DNA of 38,035 nt from Chloroflexota bacterium (GTDB lineage: Bacteria; Chloroflexota; Dehalococcoidia; UBA6926): the NCBI GenBank assembly GCA_026713485.1, contig JAPOOK010000024.1:1-38035 (forward strand). The letters are read 5' to 3'. The translations under genes were made by a program, and so were the position numbers. The notes under the pieces were generated by a model. That model saw nothing but the letters and a program-made list of their open reading frames with translations. It ran no database searches and had not been told where the DNA came from. Below are positions 1 through 8,500 of the stretch, in pieces; position 1 is the first letter of the stretch, and each line of letters starts with the position of its first letter.

Positions 1-377
1 GTTCTGTCACACAGGAGCGCATCGCAGCCTACGCGGAGGCATCCGGCGACCACAACCCGCTCCACATCGATCCCGAATTCGGGGCCACCACGCAATTTGG
101 TGGCAATATCGCGCACGGCATGATGCTGTTCGGCTACATGTCGGACGCTCTTACGCAAGCCTATGGCGCGGCGTGGGCGGTGAACGGCAGAATGCGCGCC
201 CGCTTCCGTGCCCCCGCCCGTCCAGGTGACATCGTAGAGGTATCCGCGGAAGAGCGGTCACGCCATCCACGCGACGATGGCACAATAGACGTGCACTGCA
301 TCGTAGAATGTTGGAAAGCCGATCCCCGCGAACGCCTCGCGACAGGTGACGCGACACTGACAGTAACGCAAGAATAG
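1..377 (+). CDS. MaoC-like (R)-specific enoyl-CoA/ACP dehydratase, 5' truncated
   Basis: The frame is open from the window edge, so the N-terminus is missing. The visible part opens with the hot-dog dehydratase signature: an SGDHNPLHID segment followed by a GG-x-IAHGMM segment. The Asp and His of D-x-NPxHxD are the catalytic pair of the MaoC hydratase motif. Family members hydrate or dehydrate 2-enoyl- or 3-hydroxyacyl-thioesters in the cytoplasm. The gene lies 48 bp before plsX on the same strand, with fabG following, so a role in fatty acid synthesis (FabZ-like dehydration) or in short acyl-CoA turnover is likely. About 124 residues are visible against roughly 140-150 for a single-domain protein, so little is missing. 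The exact substrate cannot be read from the sequence. Confidence 0.85.
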   Translation, partial: SVTQERIAAYAEASGDHNPLHIDPEFGATTQFGGNIAHGMMLFGYMSDALTQAYGAAWAVNGRMRARFRAPARPGDIVEVSAEERSRHPRDDGTIDVHCIVECWKADPRERLATGDATLTVTQE

Positions 378-425
378 AAACGCAGTCCGAACGTGGGACT
401 GCGTGATTAACCGGAGGAGAGAATC

Positions 426-1478
426 GTGACGACGCCCCCGCCTGATGGACGCGGATTCCGCGTAGCGCTGGATGCCATGGGGGGTGATCATGCCCCTGCC
501 GAAATCGTCAGTGGTGGCGTAGCAGCAGCGCGTGAGGGAGCAACTGTCTTTCTCGTTGGCGTGCCGGAGCGCGTGCAGGCGGAGTTGGACAAGCAGGACG
601 TCAGCGGACTCGCCATTCAGATTGTCCCGTCCGATGACGCCATTGAAGAGACGGAACAGCCTGCCCTCGCCTTGCGTCGTAAGCCAAAGGCATCCGTTCT
701 CGTCGCCACCGGTCTTGTGAAGGAAGGCATGGCTGACGCAGTTGTCAGCATGGGTTCCACCGGCGCGTTGATGGCCAGCGCCCACTTCCTGCTGGGCACG
801 CTTGAGAACCTGGATCGCCCTGTGCTGGGCGGCCCCGCCCTCGGCTACGCCCCCAATACAATCTGGCTGGACATGGGCGCGAACGTCGATGCCCGCCCCA
901 CCCAGTTCCTCGATTTCGCGGCCATCGGTGTTGCCACAGCCCGGGCCTACCTGCAAATTGACAACCCCAGCGTCGCGTTGCTCAACGTCGGTGAGGAGCC
1001 GACCAAGGGCAGCAAGCAGGTCAAGGAAGCGTACACGGCCCTGACGGAGGCTTCCGGCCTGAACTTTATCGGGAACGTTGAGGCGCATGAGGCCGCGCAG
1101 GGCAAGGCGAACGTCGTCGTTGCAGACGGCTTCGTCGGAAACGCCCTCCTCAAGTACAGCGAAGGCCTGAGTCAGGCCATCGCGCGTGATCTTGGCGAGA
1201 GGCTTGCTCCGGAAATCGGCCCTGAAAAGGCCCGCGATATCGCGATGAGCATCTTCCGAAAGATCAACCTGATGGAGGCGGGAGGAGGTCCGATTCTGGG
1301 TGTCAACGGCATCGTCGTCGTCGGACATGGCCGTGCCCGCGCCCCCATGGTTCACGGCGCAATCCGTACGGCTGAGCTCCTGAAGGACTCTGGCCTCGTC
1401 AGCGCCATCAAGACTGAATTGAGCGCCATTCATGCGCGGAACCAGGCCGCTGAGCCGGCCGCCTCGCCGGGAGCCTAA
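426..1478 (+). CDS. plsX: Phosphate acyltransferase PlsX
   Basis: PlsX makes acyl-phosphate from acyl-ACP and phosphate, the first step of phosphatidic acid synthesis through PlsX/PlsY. The 350-residue protein has the family signature DAMGGDHAP at residues 16-24, an SMGSTGALMA stretch, a WLDMGANVDARP segment and a C-terminal GVNGIVVVGHGRA block, all typical of PlsX. The GTG start follows a clear Shine-Dalgarno (GGAGGAGA at 413-420). The C-terminal tail is Ala/Pro-rich and probably disordered. fabG starts 4 nt after the stop, so the two are surely co-transcribed, as plsX-fabD-fabG clusters commonly are. Here fabD is absent between them and fabF lies 8 kb away. Confidence 0.95.
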   Translation: MTTPPPDGRGFRVALDAMGGDHAPAEIVSGGVAAAREGATVFLVGVPERVQAELDKQDVSGLAIQIVPSDDAIEETEQPALALRRKPKASVLVATGLVKEGMADAVVSMGSTGALMASAHFLLGTLENLDRPVLGGPALGYAPNTIWLDMGANVDARPTQFLDFAAIGVATARAYLQIDNPSVALLNVGEEPTKGSKQVKEAYTALTEASGLNFIGNVEAHEAAQGKANVVVADGFVGNALLKYSEGLSQAIARDLGERLAPEIGPEKARDIAMSIFRKINLMEAGGGPILGVNGIVVVGHGRARAPMVHGAIRTAELLKDSGLVSAIKTELSAIHARNQAAEPAASPGA

Positions 1479-1482
1479 GCAC

Positions 1483-2268
1483 ATGCAGACCCAGGCCGAA
1501 TTGGCAACGCAGGAATCCAAAGAACTCGCGGGGCACGTTGCCCTCGTCACCGGCTCCGGTCGCGGCATCGGCAAGGCGGTCGCCCTCAAGCTGGCCTCCA
1601 TGGGCGCAAATATCGTCGTCAATTACAACGCGAGCGGCGATCTTGCTCAGGGAGTTGTCGAAGAGATCAAGGGCCTCGGCGTTGAGAGCACCTCATTCCA
1701 GGCCGACGTCTCACAGACTGATCAGGTTGAGGCGATGGTCAATGGCGCAGTGGAGACCTTTGGCAAGGTTGATATTCTCGTGAACAATTCCGGCATCATC
1801 CGCGATAAGCTCCTTCTCCGCATGACGGACGATGACTGGGATACCGTCATTGGGACTGACCTGCGCGGGCCGTTCCTCTGCACGCGCGCCGTTATCCGCT
1901 CCATGATGCGTGAACGCTGGGGACGCATCATCAACATCTCCTCCGTCGTCGCGCTCGCCGGCAACCCGGGCCAATCCAACTACGCCGCCGCCAAGTCCGG
2001 CCTCACCGGATTTACATACAGCGTGGCCAAAGAGCTGGCCGCGAGAAACGTCACGGCCAACATAGTCGCGCCCGGCTACATCTCCACTGACGTTACTGAA
2101 AACCTGCCTGAAGAGATCAAGCAGCAGCTGACCGACCACATCCCGCTCGGGCGGCGGGGTCATGCGTGGGAAATCGCGGAGATTGTCGCATTCCTGTGCA
2201 CAGATCGCGCCTCGTACATCACAGGACAACAGATTGCCGTCGATGGCGGTCTTGCCCTGACCGGCTGA
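1483..2268 (+). CDS. fabG: 3-oxoacyl-[ACP] reductase (SDR family)
   Basis: This is a classical short-chain dehydrogenase of 261 residues that reduces 3-oxoacyl-ACP with NADPH. The TGSGRGIG nucleotide-binding loop is at residues 23-30, NNSG at 101-104, the catalytic Ser in the ISSVVALAGN stretch, and the YxxxK pair is Tyr167/Lys171. The C-terminal TGQQIAVDGGL is typical of FabG. An upstream in-frame ATG at 1432 would overlap plsX by 47 nt and add a basic tail foreign to the family, so the ATG at 1483 is preferred. Position directly after plsX supports FabG rather than a catabolic SDR. NNSG replaces the usual NNAG, a conservative change. Confidence 0.9.
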   Translation: MQTQAELATQESKELAGHVALVTGSGRGIGKAVALKLASMGANIVVNYNASGDLAQGVVEEIKGLGVESTSFQADVSQTDQVEAMVNGAVETFGKVDILVNNSGIIRDKLLLRMTDDDWDTVIGTDLRGPFLCTRAVIRSMMRERWGRIINISSVVALAGNPGQSNYAAAKSGLTGFTYSVAKELAARNVTANIVAPGYISTDVTENLPEEIKQQLTDHIPLGRRGHAWEIAEIVAFLCTDRASYITGQQIAVDGGLALTG

Positions 2269-2302
2269 CGGCAGGACGCCGACCGGTCATCTTGCATACA
2301 TC

Positions 2303-2956
2303 GTGCGTGTCATCGACATCTCAGTCCCACTGAAATCTCTCAAGGACGGGATGCACATCTATCCTGGCGATACCCCCTATTTTGCCAGCACGGAAAAGAC
2401 CATCCACAAGGATCGCATGAGGCTGTCCCGCATCGAGATCGGCTCTCACAACGGCACGCATATCGACGTGCCTGCGCACTTCATTGAAGGCGGCGCAGAA
2501 ACCGAAACCCTGCCCCTTGAATTGGTTGTTGGCCCGGCTTGGGTCGCCGACCTCACTGGCTTGACGATGGGTATGGGTATCACCGTCGAGCACCTTGAAG
2601 CCGCCATGCCGGACACGCCTGTCGAGCGCCTCCTCCTCAAGACGCGTAACTCTGCGCTCTGGACACGGGATTACTTCCAGCCCCGGTTCGTCTTCCTGAC
2701 GCCGGAGGGCGCCGAGTGGCTTGTAGAGAGAGGCGTCCGCTCAATAGGTATCGACTATCTATCGATAGGGAAATTCGGCGGTGACAGCCCCAAAGCTCAC
2801 CTGGCCATCCTCGGCGCGAACGGCGTCATCATGGAGGGCCTTGATCTCACACACGTCGAAGCGGGCCGCGAATACACACTCGCCTTTCTGCCCCTCAAAG
2901 CCCCCGGCCTCGACGGCGCCCCCGCCCGCGCCGTCCTCATCTCAGACGACGAATAA
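2303..2956 (+). CDS. Cyclase-family metal hydrolase (kynurenine formamidase-like)
   Basis: This 217-residue protein belongs to the cyclase family (PF04199), metal-dependent hydrolases that include bacterial kynurenine formamidase and isatin hydrolase. The hallmark H-x-G-T-H-x-D-x-P-x-H motif is intact, with His49, His53, Asp55 and His59 as metal ligands. The N-terminal SVPLKSLKDGMHIYPGD segment is also typical. The start is GTG, 34 nt after fabG, with no clear Shine-Dalgarno; coupling to upstream translation is possible. No kynurenine pathway genes are nearby, so formamidase activity should not be assumed. Many environmental paralogs act on unknown cyclic amides or lactones. Confidence 0.8.
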   Translation: MRVIDISVPLKSLKDGMHIYPGDTPYFASTEKTIHKDRMRLSRIEIGSHNGTHIDVPAHFIEGGAETETLPLELVVGPAWVADLTGLTMGMGITVEHLEAAMPDTPVERLLLKTRNSALWTRDYFQPRFVFLTPEGAEWLVERGVRSIGIDYLSIGKFGGDSPKAHLAILGANGVIMEGLDLTHVEAGREYTLAFLPLKAPGLDGAPARAVLISDDE

Positions 2957-3012
2957 CCGCCCACGCCACCCCGCGCCCGTCCGTCACCCCGCGCGCCACC
3001 AAGGCGGGAAGG

Positions 3013-3064
3013 CGATACGGTACACAACAGAAATGTTGACATACACGCAGTCGATTAGTATCGT
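3013..3064 (+). promoter_or_regulatory. hicAB promoter with overlapping inverted repeats
   Basis: TTGACA (3036-3041) and TATCGT (3059-3064) are spaced by 17 bp, giving a sigma-70-type promoter whose transcript would begin at or just before the hicA ATG at 3073. Two inverted repeats overlap it: AACA-GAAA-TGTT (3026-3037) touching the -35 box, and CGATAC (3013-3018) with GTATCG (3058-3063) flanking the promoter. HicB antitoxins with an HTH commonly autoregulate, so these are operator candidates. The elements are seen directly; the function is inferred. Confidence 0.5.
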
Positions 3065-3072
3065 GGCCACAC

Positions 3073-3261
3073 ATGAACGCCAATGAACTCCGCCGGTGGC
3101 TTAGGAGGCAAGGCTGCACGTTTGAGTCGCACAAGGGAGGCAGTGGGCATCTCACGATTCGCCGAGGTGACCGAGTCAGCCAGCTTCCCATGCACGGCGG
3201 CCGAAAAGAAATCGGAAAGAAGCTTGTTGAGAAGATCAAGAAAGACTTGGGGTTGGACTAA
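3073..3261 (+). CDS. hicA: HicA-type mRNA interferase toxin
   Basis: This 62-residue protein has the HicA (YcfA, dsRBD-like) layout: an N-terminal helix (ELRRWLRRQGC), then the conserved GGSGH turn with the likely catalytic His26, then a LPMHGG-x-KEIGKKLV segment ending in the helix that closes the fold. HicA toxins cleave mRNA ribosome-independently and are neutralised by HicB. The ATG lacks a Shine-Dalgarno, and the promoter position suggests a leaderless message. The stop codon overlaps the hicB ATG in a TAATG junction, so the partners are translationally coupled. Confidence 0.9.
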   Translation: MNANELRRWLRRQGCTFESHKGGSGHLTIRRGDRVSQLPMHGGRKEIGKKLVEKIKKDLGLD

Positions 3262-3722
3262 TGCTGGCATATCCGATTGTGCTTGAGGACGACGACGATA
3301 CCTTCCTTGCAACATGCCCGGACTTCCCTGAAATGACCACCTTTGGCAACAGTCGGGAAGAAGCTCTCACCCATTCCTCTGATGCGCTGGAAGAGGCCAT
3401 AGCCGCCCGCATTCACGACCGCAAGGACATTCCTGCCCCGACGAAGGGTGATGACTACGCGATTCTGCCATCCCTGACCACAGCGAAAGTCCTGCTGTAT
3501 CAAGGCATGAGAGATTCTGGGGTCGGTAAGGCCGAATTGGCCCGACGCCTCGGATGGCACCTTCCTCAGGTCGATAGGGTTCTCGACATACGCCACAAGT
3601 CCCGCCTTGATCAGATGGATGCTGCGCTGGCTGCGATCGGAGTCCGGCTGGACGTGACCGGACGGCCACGGGATGAAATTGTATTCCCCAGAAAGAATGG
3701 ATCCTTGCGGAAAGCAGTGTAG
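3261..3722 (+). CDS. hicB: HicB-type antitoxin with C-terminal HTH
   Basis: This is the antitoxin partner of HicA. The N-terminal half has the HicB fold with YPIVLEDDDDTFLATCPDFPEM (split here: YPIVLEDDDD, TFLATCPDFPEM) and a GNSREEALTHSSDALEEAI helix, as in the family. Residues about 90-135 form an Xre-like helix-turn-helix (GKAELARRLGWHLPQVDRVL), so this is the long DNA-binding type resembling E. coli HicB and probably represses the promoter at 3036-3064. It overlaps hicA by one base. The module sits between the lipid operon and hsp20 with its own promoter and terminator, which fits a mobile stabilising cassette. Confidence 0.9.
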   Translation: MLAYPIVLEDDDDTFLATCPDFPEMTTFGNSREEALTHSSDALEEAIAARIHDRKDIPAPTKGDDYAILPSLTTAKVLLYQGMRDSGVGKAELARRLGWHLPQVDRVLDIRHKSRLDQMDAALAAIGVRLDVTGRPRDEIVFPRKNGSLRKAV

Positions 3723-3753
3723 GCCTGCGGCCAAGCCAACGGTTAGGGCAAAG

Positions 3754-3788
3754 AAAAGAGAGTCTCGCAGAATGCGAGACTCCCTTTT
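3754..3788. terminator. Bidirectional intrinsic terminator, hicB/hsp20
   Basis: GAGTCTCGC (3760-3768) pairs perfectly with GCGAGACTC (3774-3782) around an AGAAT loop, and A/T-rich flanks extend the stem. On + it is followed by CCCTTTT; read on - it is followed by a longer T-rich tract (TCTTTTCTTT). It lies between the convergent hicB and hsp20 genes, so it can serve both. Confidence 0.75.
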
Positions 3789-3805
3789 GGGGAGGCGAGT
3801 AAGGA

Positions 3806-4240
3806 TTACTCCCCTGCGCCGATCGCCACCTTGTGGGTCTCCGAACTGGACGCCTTCGGGAGGCTGATTGTCAGCACACCGTTCTTGAACTCGGACGTGC
3901 CGTTGGCCGCATCGACCGCCCCGGGGAGGATGAGGCGTCGGATCAGCGAGCCGCTGTACCGCTCGCGCAGCACGTAGCTGTCCTCGGAATTCTCAGTTTC
4001 CTTCTTCGACTCCGCGGATACGGTCACAGTCCGGCCCGTGATGGAGATGTCCACGTCATCCGCCTCGAAACCGGGTAGGGAAGCCGTCAGGTTATAGTGG
4101 TCCGGCTTGTCCTCCACGTCGATCCGCAGGTTGCCGCTGTTGCGCCACCAAGCGTACGAGGGCGTGTCATTGAAGTAACGATCCAGGCTGCGTCCGAAAG
4201 GAGCTCGAACCGACCAGGGATTCCATCGCATCATCGTCAT
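3806..4240 (-). CDS. Small heat shock protein (Hsp20/alpha-crystallin)
   Basis: This 144-residue ATP-independent chaperone has a short N-terminal arm (MMRWNPWSVRAPFGRSLDRYF), an alpha-crystallin domain from about residue 40 (IDVEDKPDHYNLTASLPGF, DDVDISITGRTVTVSAE), and the GVLTISLPKA strand near residue 130 that closes the domain. The family holds unfolding proteins in oligomers during stress. The ATG at 4240 is chosen because AGGAGG lies at 4256-4251, 10 nt upstream. A TTG at 4249 would sit next to the Shine-Dalgarno and is unlikely. It is monocistronic and preceded by a near-consensus promoter carrying an inverted repeat. Confidence 0.92.
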   Translation of the reverse strand: MTMMRWNPWSVRAPFGRSLDRYFNDTPSYAWWRNSGNLRIDVEDKPDHYNLTASLPGFEADDVDISITGRTVTVSAESKKETENSEDSYVLRERYSGSLIRRLILPGAVDAANGTSEFKNGVLTISLPKASSSETHKVAIGAGE

Positions 4241-4255
4241 TGTTCCCAACCTCCT

Positions 4256-4303
4256 GCACTAAACTTGATAAAGACATTATAAAACTTAGTGCGTGCATGT
4301 CAA
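4256..4303 (-). promoter_or_regulatory. hsp20 promoter with putative operator
   Basis: On the minus strand TTGACA (4303-4298) and TATAAT (4281-4276) are separated by 16 bp, close to the sigma-70 consensus, with a predicted start near 4269. An inverted repeat, GCACTAA at 4256-4262 and TTAGTGC at 4286-4292 (plus-strand reading), encloses the -10 box and start site. It resembles neither CIRCE nor HAIR exactly. Repression by a heat-shock regulator is an inference from position. Confidence 0.65.
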
Positions 4304-4419
4304 GAGAGAAAGGCGTCGTAAGCCATTTTGAACTGAGCGTCAGCGGCGTGAGAAATCCAGGAACTCACTAATACCTCCAACGCTGAATTCACAAGCGCAT
4401 CCATGGATTCCATGCCCTC

Positions 4420-4490
4420 GGAATGACAGCCCAGGGATGCCCCGTTGAGGAATATCTGCGGGATTCTGGCGTAAACGCCGGAGTGGCGGT
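4420..4490. repeat. Possible degenerate interspersed repeat remnant
   Basis: This non-coding stretch between the hsp20 promoter and the NUDIX gene includes the small hairpin GGCG-TAAA-CGCC (4468-4479 region) and phrases such as GGAATGAC and GGGATTCTGGCG. These resemble worn copies of the palindromic element at 13837-13856. The hairpin could end the minus-strand NUDIX transcript, but there is no clear T tract. No gene is seen in 4304-4495. Confidence 0.3.
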
Positions 4491-4495
4491 GATGC

Positions 4496-5086
4496 TTACC
4501 CCGCCGCCCTTAGCACATCAAAGAACTCAGCCAGGATCCCCGCCGTTGCGCCCCAGATGCGGTAGCCGTCGTGGTGGAACTCGTACGCCATTATCGTGTT
4601 CTGGCCGTAGGTGAACTGCTGCTTACCCGCCAGGTACGTCTCCCATAGATCGGCGAACGAGACTTCAAAGATCTCGTTGACTTCGAAGCGGTCATGGTCA
4701 TAGTCCGCCTCCGGCCTGACGATGCCAACAAAGGGCGTGATGTGGTATCCCGTCCTCGTCTTGTGGTCGTTCAGCCTGCCGAGAATCTCGACCTTGTCCG
4801 GCTCGATCCCAACTTCTTCATGCGTCTCCCGGATGGCCGTCCGTTCGATGCTCTCGTCCTCGGGATCGCGCGCTCCGCCGGGGAAAGACACCTCTCCCTT
4901 GTGGTGTTCAACACGGGACGTGCGGACGGTGAAAAGGATGCTCGGCCCATCCGTTCCCTCAATGATGGGTATTAACACCGCGGACGGCATCAGGGACTCA
5001 TCATTGATGAATTCGGGCTCATAAGAACCAAGCGCGGCGCGCACAGTGTCCGGTTGGAGCGAGGGCAGTTGCTGTGAATCTGTCAT
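4496..5086 (-). CDS. NUDIX hydrolase, CoA pyrophosphatase-like (NudL/YeaB type)
   Basis: This 196-residue NUDIX enzyme has the catalytic box G-x5-E-x7-RE-x2-EE-x-G-I, seen as GGARDPEDES followed by IERTAIRETHEEVGI. Just upstream is the HHKGEVSFPGG segment typical of the CoA-diphosphatase subfamily, which hydrolyses CoA to phosphopantetheine and 3',5'-ADP. The ATG at 5086 starts at the family N-terminus (MTDSQQLPSL) and lies exactly 6 nt after a TATACT box with no Shine-Dalgarno, suggesting a leaderless mRNA. A longer frame reaching 5278 would overlap the divergent gene at 5191 and adds residues unlike the family. Subfamily assignment rests on motif similarity only. Confidence 0.85.
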   Translation of the reverse strand: MTDSQQLPSLQPDTVRAALGSYEPEFINDESLMPSAVLIPIIEGTDGPSILFTVRTSRVEHHKGEVSFPGGARDPEDESIERTAIRETHEEVGIEPDKVEILGRLNDHKTRTGYHITPFVGIVRPEADYDHDRFEVNEIFEVSFADLWETYLAGKQQFTYGQNTIMAYEFHHDGYRIWGATAGILAEFFDVLRAAG

Positions 5087-5092
5087 CGTCAG

Positions 5093-5098
5093 AGTATA
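5093..5098 (-). promoter_or_regulatory. -10 box of leaderless NUDIX gene
   Basis: TATACT on the minus strand ends exactly 6 nt before the ATG at 5086, placing the transcription start on the start codon. No Shine-Dalgarno is present and no convincing -35 is seen. Confidence 0.5.
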
Positions 5099-5190
5099 CT
5101 GCCAACGATGGCGATTCCTCTGCGTGCACGACGTTGCGACGCGGAGTAGAATGCGAGCATAGAGCGCCTGGGGCATAGGGAGAGACACAC

Positions 5191-5595
5191 ATGAGTGATC
5201 GTCTCGAACGGGAGATTGAGGATATTGTCGAGAAGGCGGGCAGCCTGCCGCCTCCGCCCCGTCGTTCCCGCCGGGCACAGCGACGGCGTTCCGCAGACAG
5301 CCCTCGCCGCTCGTTCATGGGCGGCGCAAAATACGCCGCCGTATTCGGACTTGTTCTCCTCATCAGCGGCGCGCTGCTCTGGGGGATGTCAGGATCGCTT
5401 GGCGCAGGCCTCGCTCTTGGCGGCCTCATCCTGCTCGGTGCAGCCTATCTGAGCTACTTCAGAAACGGGTCTCCGGCCACTCTGCCCGGAGGCTATGAAA
5501 AGCGATGGCGCGGGCAGTCCATCTCTAGTGATCGACCTCAAGGCCCGTCTCTGTGGGATCGCATTCGAGGTCGACGCAACCGTCCTCACGATTAG
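5191..5595 (+). CDS. Small two-helix membrane protein of unknown function
   Basis: This 134-residue protein is not recognised. The first 45 residues are polar, with an acidic helix (LEREIEDIVEKAG) then a Pro/Arg-rich basic linker. Two hydrophobic helices follow at about 47-67 and 71-90, and the tail is basic (WDRIRGRRNRPHD). It looks like an integral membrane protein with both ends in the cytoplasm. The ATG follows GGGAGAG. Its stop codon (5593-5595) directly abuts the mfd stop on the other strand, forming a TAGCTA junction with no spacer. Confidence 0.7.
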   Translation: MSDRLEREIEDIVEKAGSLPPPPRRSRRAQRRRSADSPRRSFMGGAKYAAVFGLVLLISGALLWGMSGSLGAGLALGGLILLGAAYLSYFRNGSPATLPGGYEKRWRGQSISSDRPQGPSLWDRIRGRRNRPHD

Positions 5596-8500
5596 CTAGG
5601 CTGTCACCACCGCAGACTTCCCGCTCATCCTCCCGAACTCCTCCATCAATTGACGTAGCTGTTCGCGCCAATCACTCCCGGAGCCTGCCGGTACCCGTAT
5701 CTGCAGATGCCCCACGCTTGTGTTCGGTAGCGTGCGCCGTATCACCTCCCGGTCCAGCCAATACACGTCCCTGAGCCGCACCACAATCTCCGTCCCCTCC
5801 GTCGCAATCGAACGCACCATGCCGCGCAGCCGACCCGTCTCCGCCCGTACCTCGACGGCAAGGAGCAGGTCATCCACCTGCTGCGGCAGCGGCCCGAACC
5901 GGTCCCGCAGTTCCGCGCGGATCGTCTCAACCTCCGCAGGATCAACAAGATTCGCCAGCCGTTCATACACGGCCAGCCGCGTGCCGGTGTCCTCTACGTA
6001 GCCCGGCGGGATGCGGGCATCAGCAGGAAGGTCAACTGGAGCGCGTGCCGCTCCTGCCGCCAACAGAGGCCGCCCACCCGTCAGCCCCGGCTCGTCCGGC
6101 ACGTGCGCCGACTTGCCTTTGCGGACCTCATCGATGGCCTCTGATAGCAACCGCGTATACAGGTCGAAACCCACCGCCGCCACATTCCCGCTCTGCTCCG
6201 CACCCAGGATGTTGCCAGCGCCACGAATCTCAAGGTCCTTCATGGCGAGTCTGAACCCCGCGCCAAGTTCAGCGGCGGACAAGATGGCACGCAAGCGACG
6301 CTCCGCAGTCGGCGTCAGCACCCGATCACGCCGAAACAGGAAATAGGCGTACGCACGAATCGACGAACGCCCCACGCGTCCTCGCAGCTGATACAACTGC
6401 GTCAGGCCCAACCGATCCGCGTCGTCCACGATGAGCGTGTTCGCGTTCGGCATGTCCAGCCCTGCCTGGATGATCGTCGTGCAGATAAGAACGTCGAACT
6501 CCTGCGCCGCAAATGAATTCATCACGCTTTCCAGCGACTCCGGCGGCATCCGACCATGTGCCACGCCGAAGCTCGCCTCCGGCACAAGCTCCTGCAGGTG
6601 CTCCAGCACGCGATGGATGTCCTGAATTCGGTTGTGGACGAAGAAGACTTGTCCGCCGCGATCAGTTTCCCGCAGGATCGCCTCACGGATTGTCCGATCC
6701 TCCTGCTCCGCCACAAACGTTGTCACCGGAATCCGGTCCTCCGGCGCAGTGTCGATGCGGCTCATATCGCGGATGCCGAACAATGCCATGTGCAGCGTGC
6801 GGGGAATCGGCGTGGCCGTCATCGTCAGTACGTCCACCGTCGCCCGCATCTTGCGCAGGTGCTCCTTGTGCCGAACGCCAAACCGCTGTTCCTCGTCGAT
6901 GATTACCAACCCCAGATTGCGGAAACTCACGTCTCTGGACAGCAGGCGATGCGTGCCTATGACGACATCCACCTCGCCCCGCGCCATCGCCGCTACCGTC
7001 TCCTTCTGCTCAGCGTCCGTCCGTAGGCGAGACAGCATGTCCACACGCAGAGGAAACGTTTCTAGCCGCTCCATGAACGTCCGATAATGCTGCTGCGCCA
7101 ACACCGTCGTTGGCACCAGCAAGGCCACTTGCGAACCGGCTGCCACGGCCTTGAACGCGGCACGCACCGCCACCTCCGTCTTGCCGTAGCCCACGTCGCC
7201 GCAGATCAGCCGATCCATCGGCCGTTCCGCCTCCATGTCCGACTTCACGTCGACGATGGCCTGCATCTGATCATCCGTCTCTTGGTACGGGAATGAACTC
7301 TCAAGCTCCCACTGCCACGCCGTCTCTCCCCCGAATGGCTCGCGCGAGTTCACCTCTCGCTCCGCGTACAGTCGAAGCAGCTCCTCAGCAAACCGAAGAG
7401 CGTCCTCCTTGACGCGACGCTTGGTGTTGGCCCACTCGTTGCCACCCAGCCGCGTCAGCGTCGGATTCCCGCCGGTGCCCGTGTACCGAGCCACGCGGTC
7501 TACCTGGTCCGTCGGCACATAGAGCGTATCGCCGCCCGCGTAGCCCAGCGCCAGGTATTCCCGCTCCGCCCCATCCGTTGCCCGCTGCACAGTCCCCTTG
7601 AACTGCGCGATGCCGTGCTCCACATGAACGACGTAGTCGTCCTCTACGAAATCGGACAAGAATGCGTCGCGTCGAACAACACGCCGACGCACCGGGCGCG
7701 GCCGCTTGATGAATCCAAATATCTCTGTATCCGAGAGAGTAATGATCGATCCGCTGACGCCGGACTCCCCGCCGCTCAGCTCCCACCCTTCCGCCAGCGC
7801 CGTCTGAACGACTACAAGGCTCCCGGGCGTCGGCACCGCGTCCATGTCGGTCCGCAGAGATAGCTCATGCCCGTTTTCCCGCAGCATCTCCGCCAATCGC
7901 TGCGCCTGCAATGACGCAATGACGACCGCGTTCCCACGATGGCGCGCGCCAAGGATATCGCTGCTAAGCAGATCGATGCGCCCCCCGTACGTCTCTGGCG
8001 GTGAGAACCCCAGGCTCCCAAACGACCTCGTTCCCTCCTGCATTCCATCGGGTGACGCCTGCGCAAACGGCTCAAGGTGTAGGCGGCGTGGCACATCTGC
8101 AAGAGACATCTCGAGCCGCTCCGACGTGGCAACGGGGCTCGGGAAGGCGCGAGGCAACTTGCCGCGTTCGACCTGCCCGTCCCGAATCTCCAGCCCCCGC
8201 CTGATCACCTCATCAAGCCGAGTGCGTAGGCTCATGGGCCGATCAACAACGATGACAGTTTCATCCGGCAGATGATCGATCAACGTCGACCGATGAAAAT
8301 ACGGCGCGAAGAAACCGACACCCGGCACAGCCGCCCCCTCCGCGAACCGCTGTAACTCATCACGAAAGACCGCCGCGTCATCATCCCCAATTCCGTCCAT
8401 GTCCGGCGGCGGTGCGCCTCGCACGGCGAACGGCAACAACTCCAGTGCCGGTGTCACAACAACCTCATCCACCTCAGTGGCTGACCGCTGTGTTGCCGCG

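Noticed and set aside
258-1622. Long 454-codon frame on the minus strand over plsX
   Set aside because: It has no recognisable domain and is a shadow of plsX caused by GC-rich codon bias.
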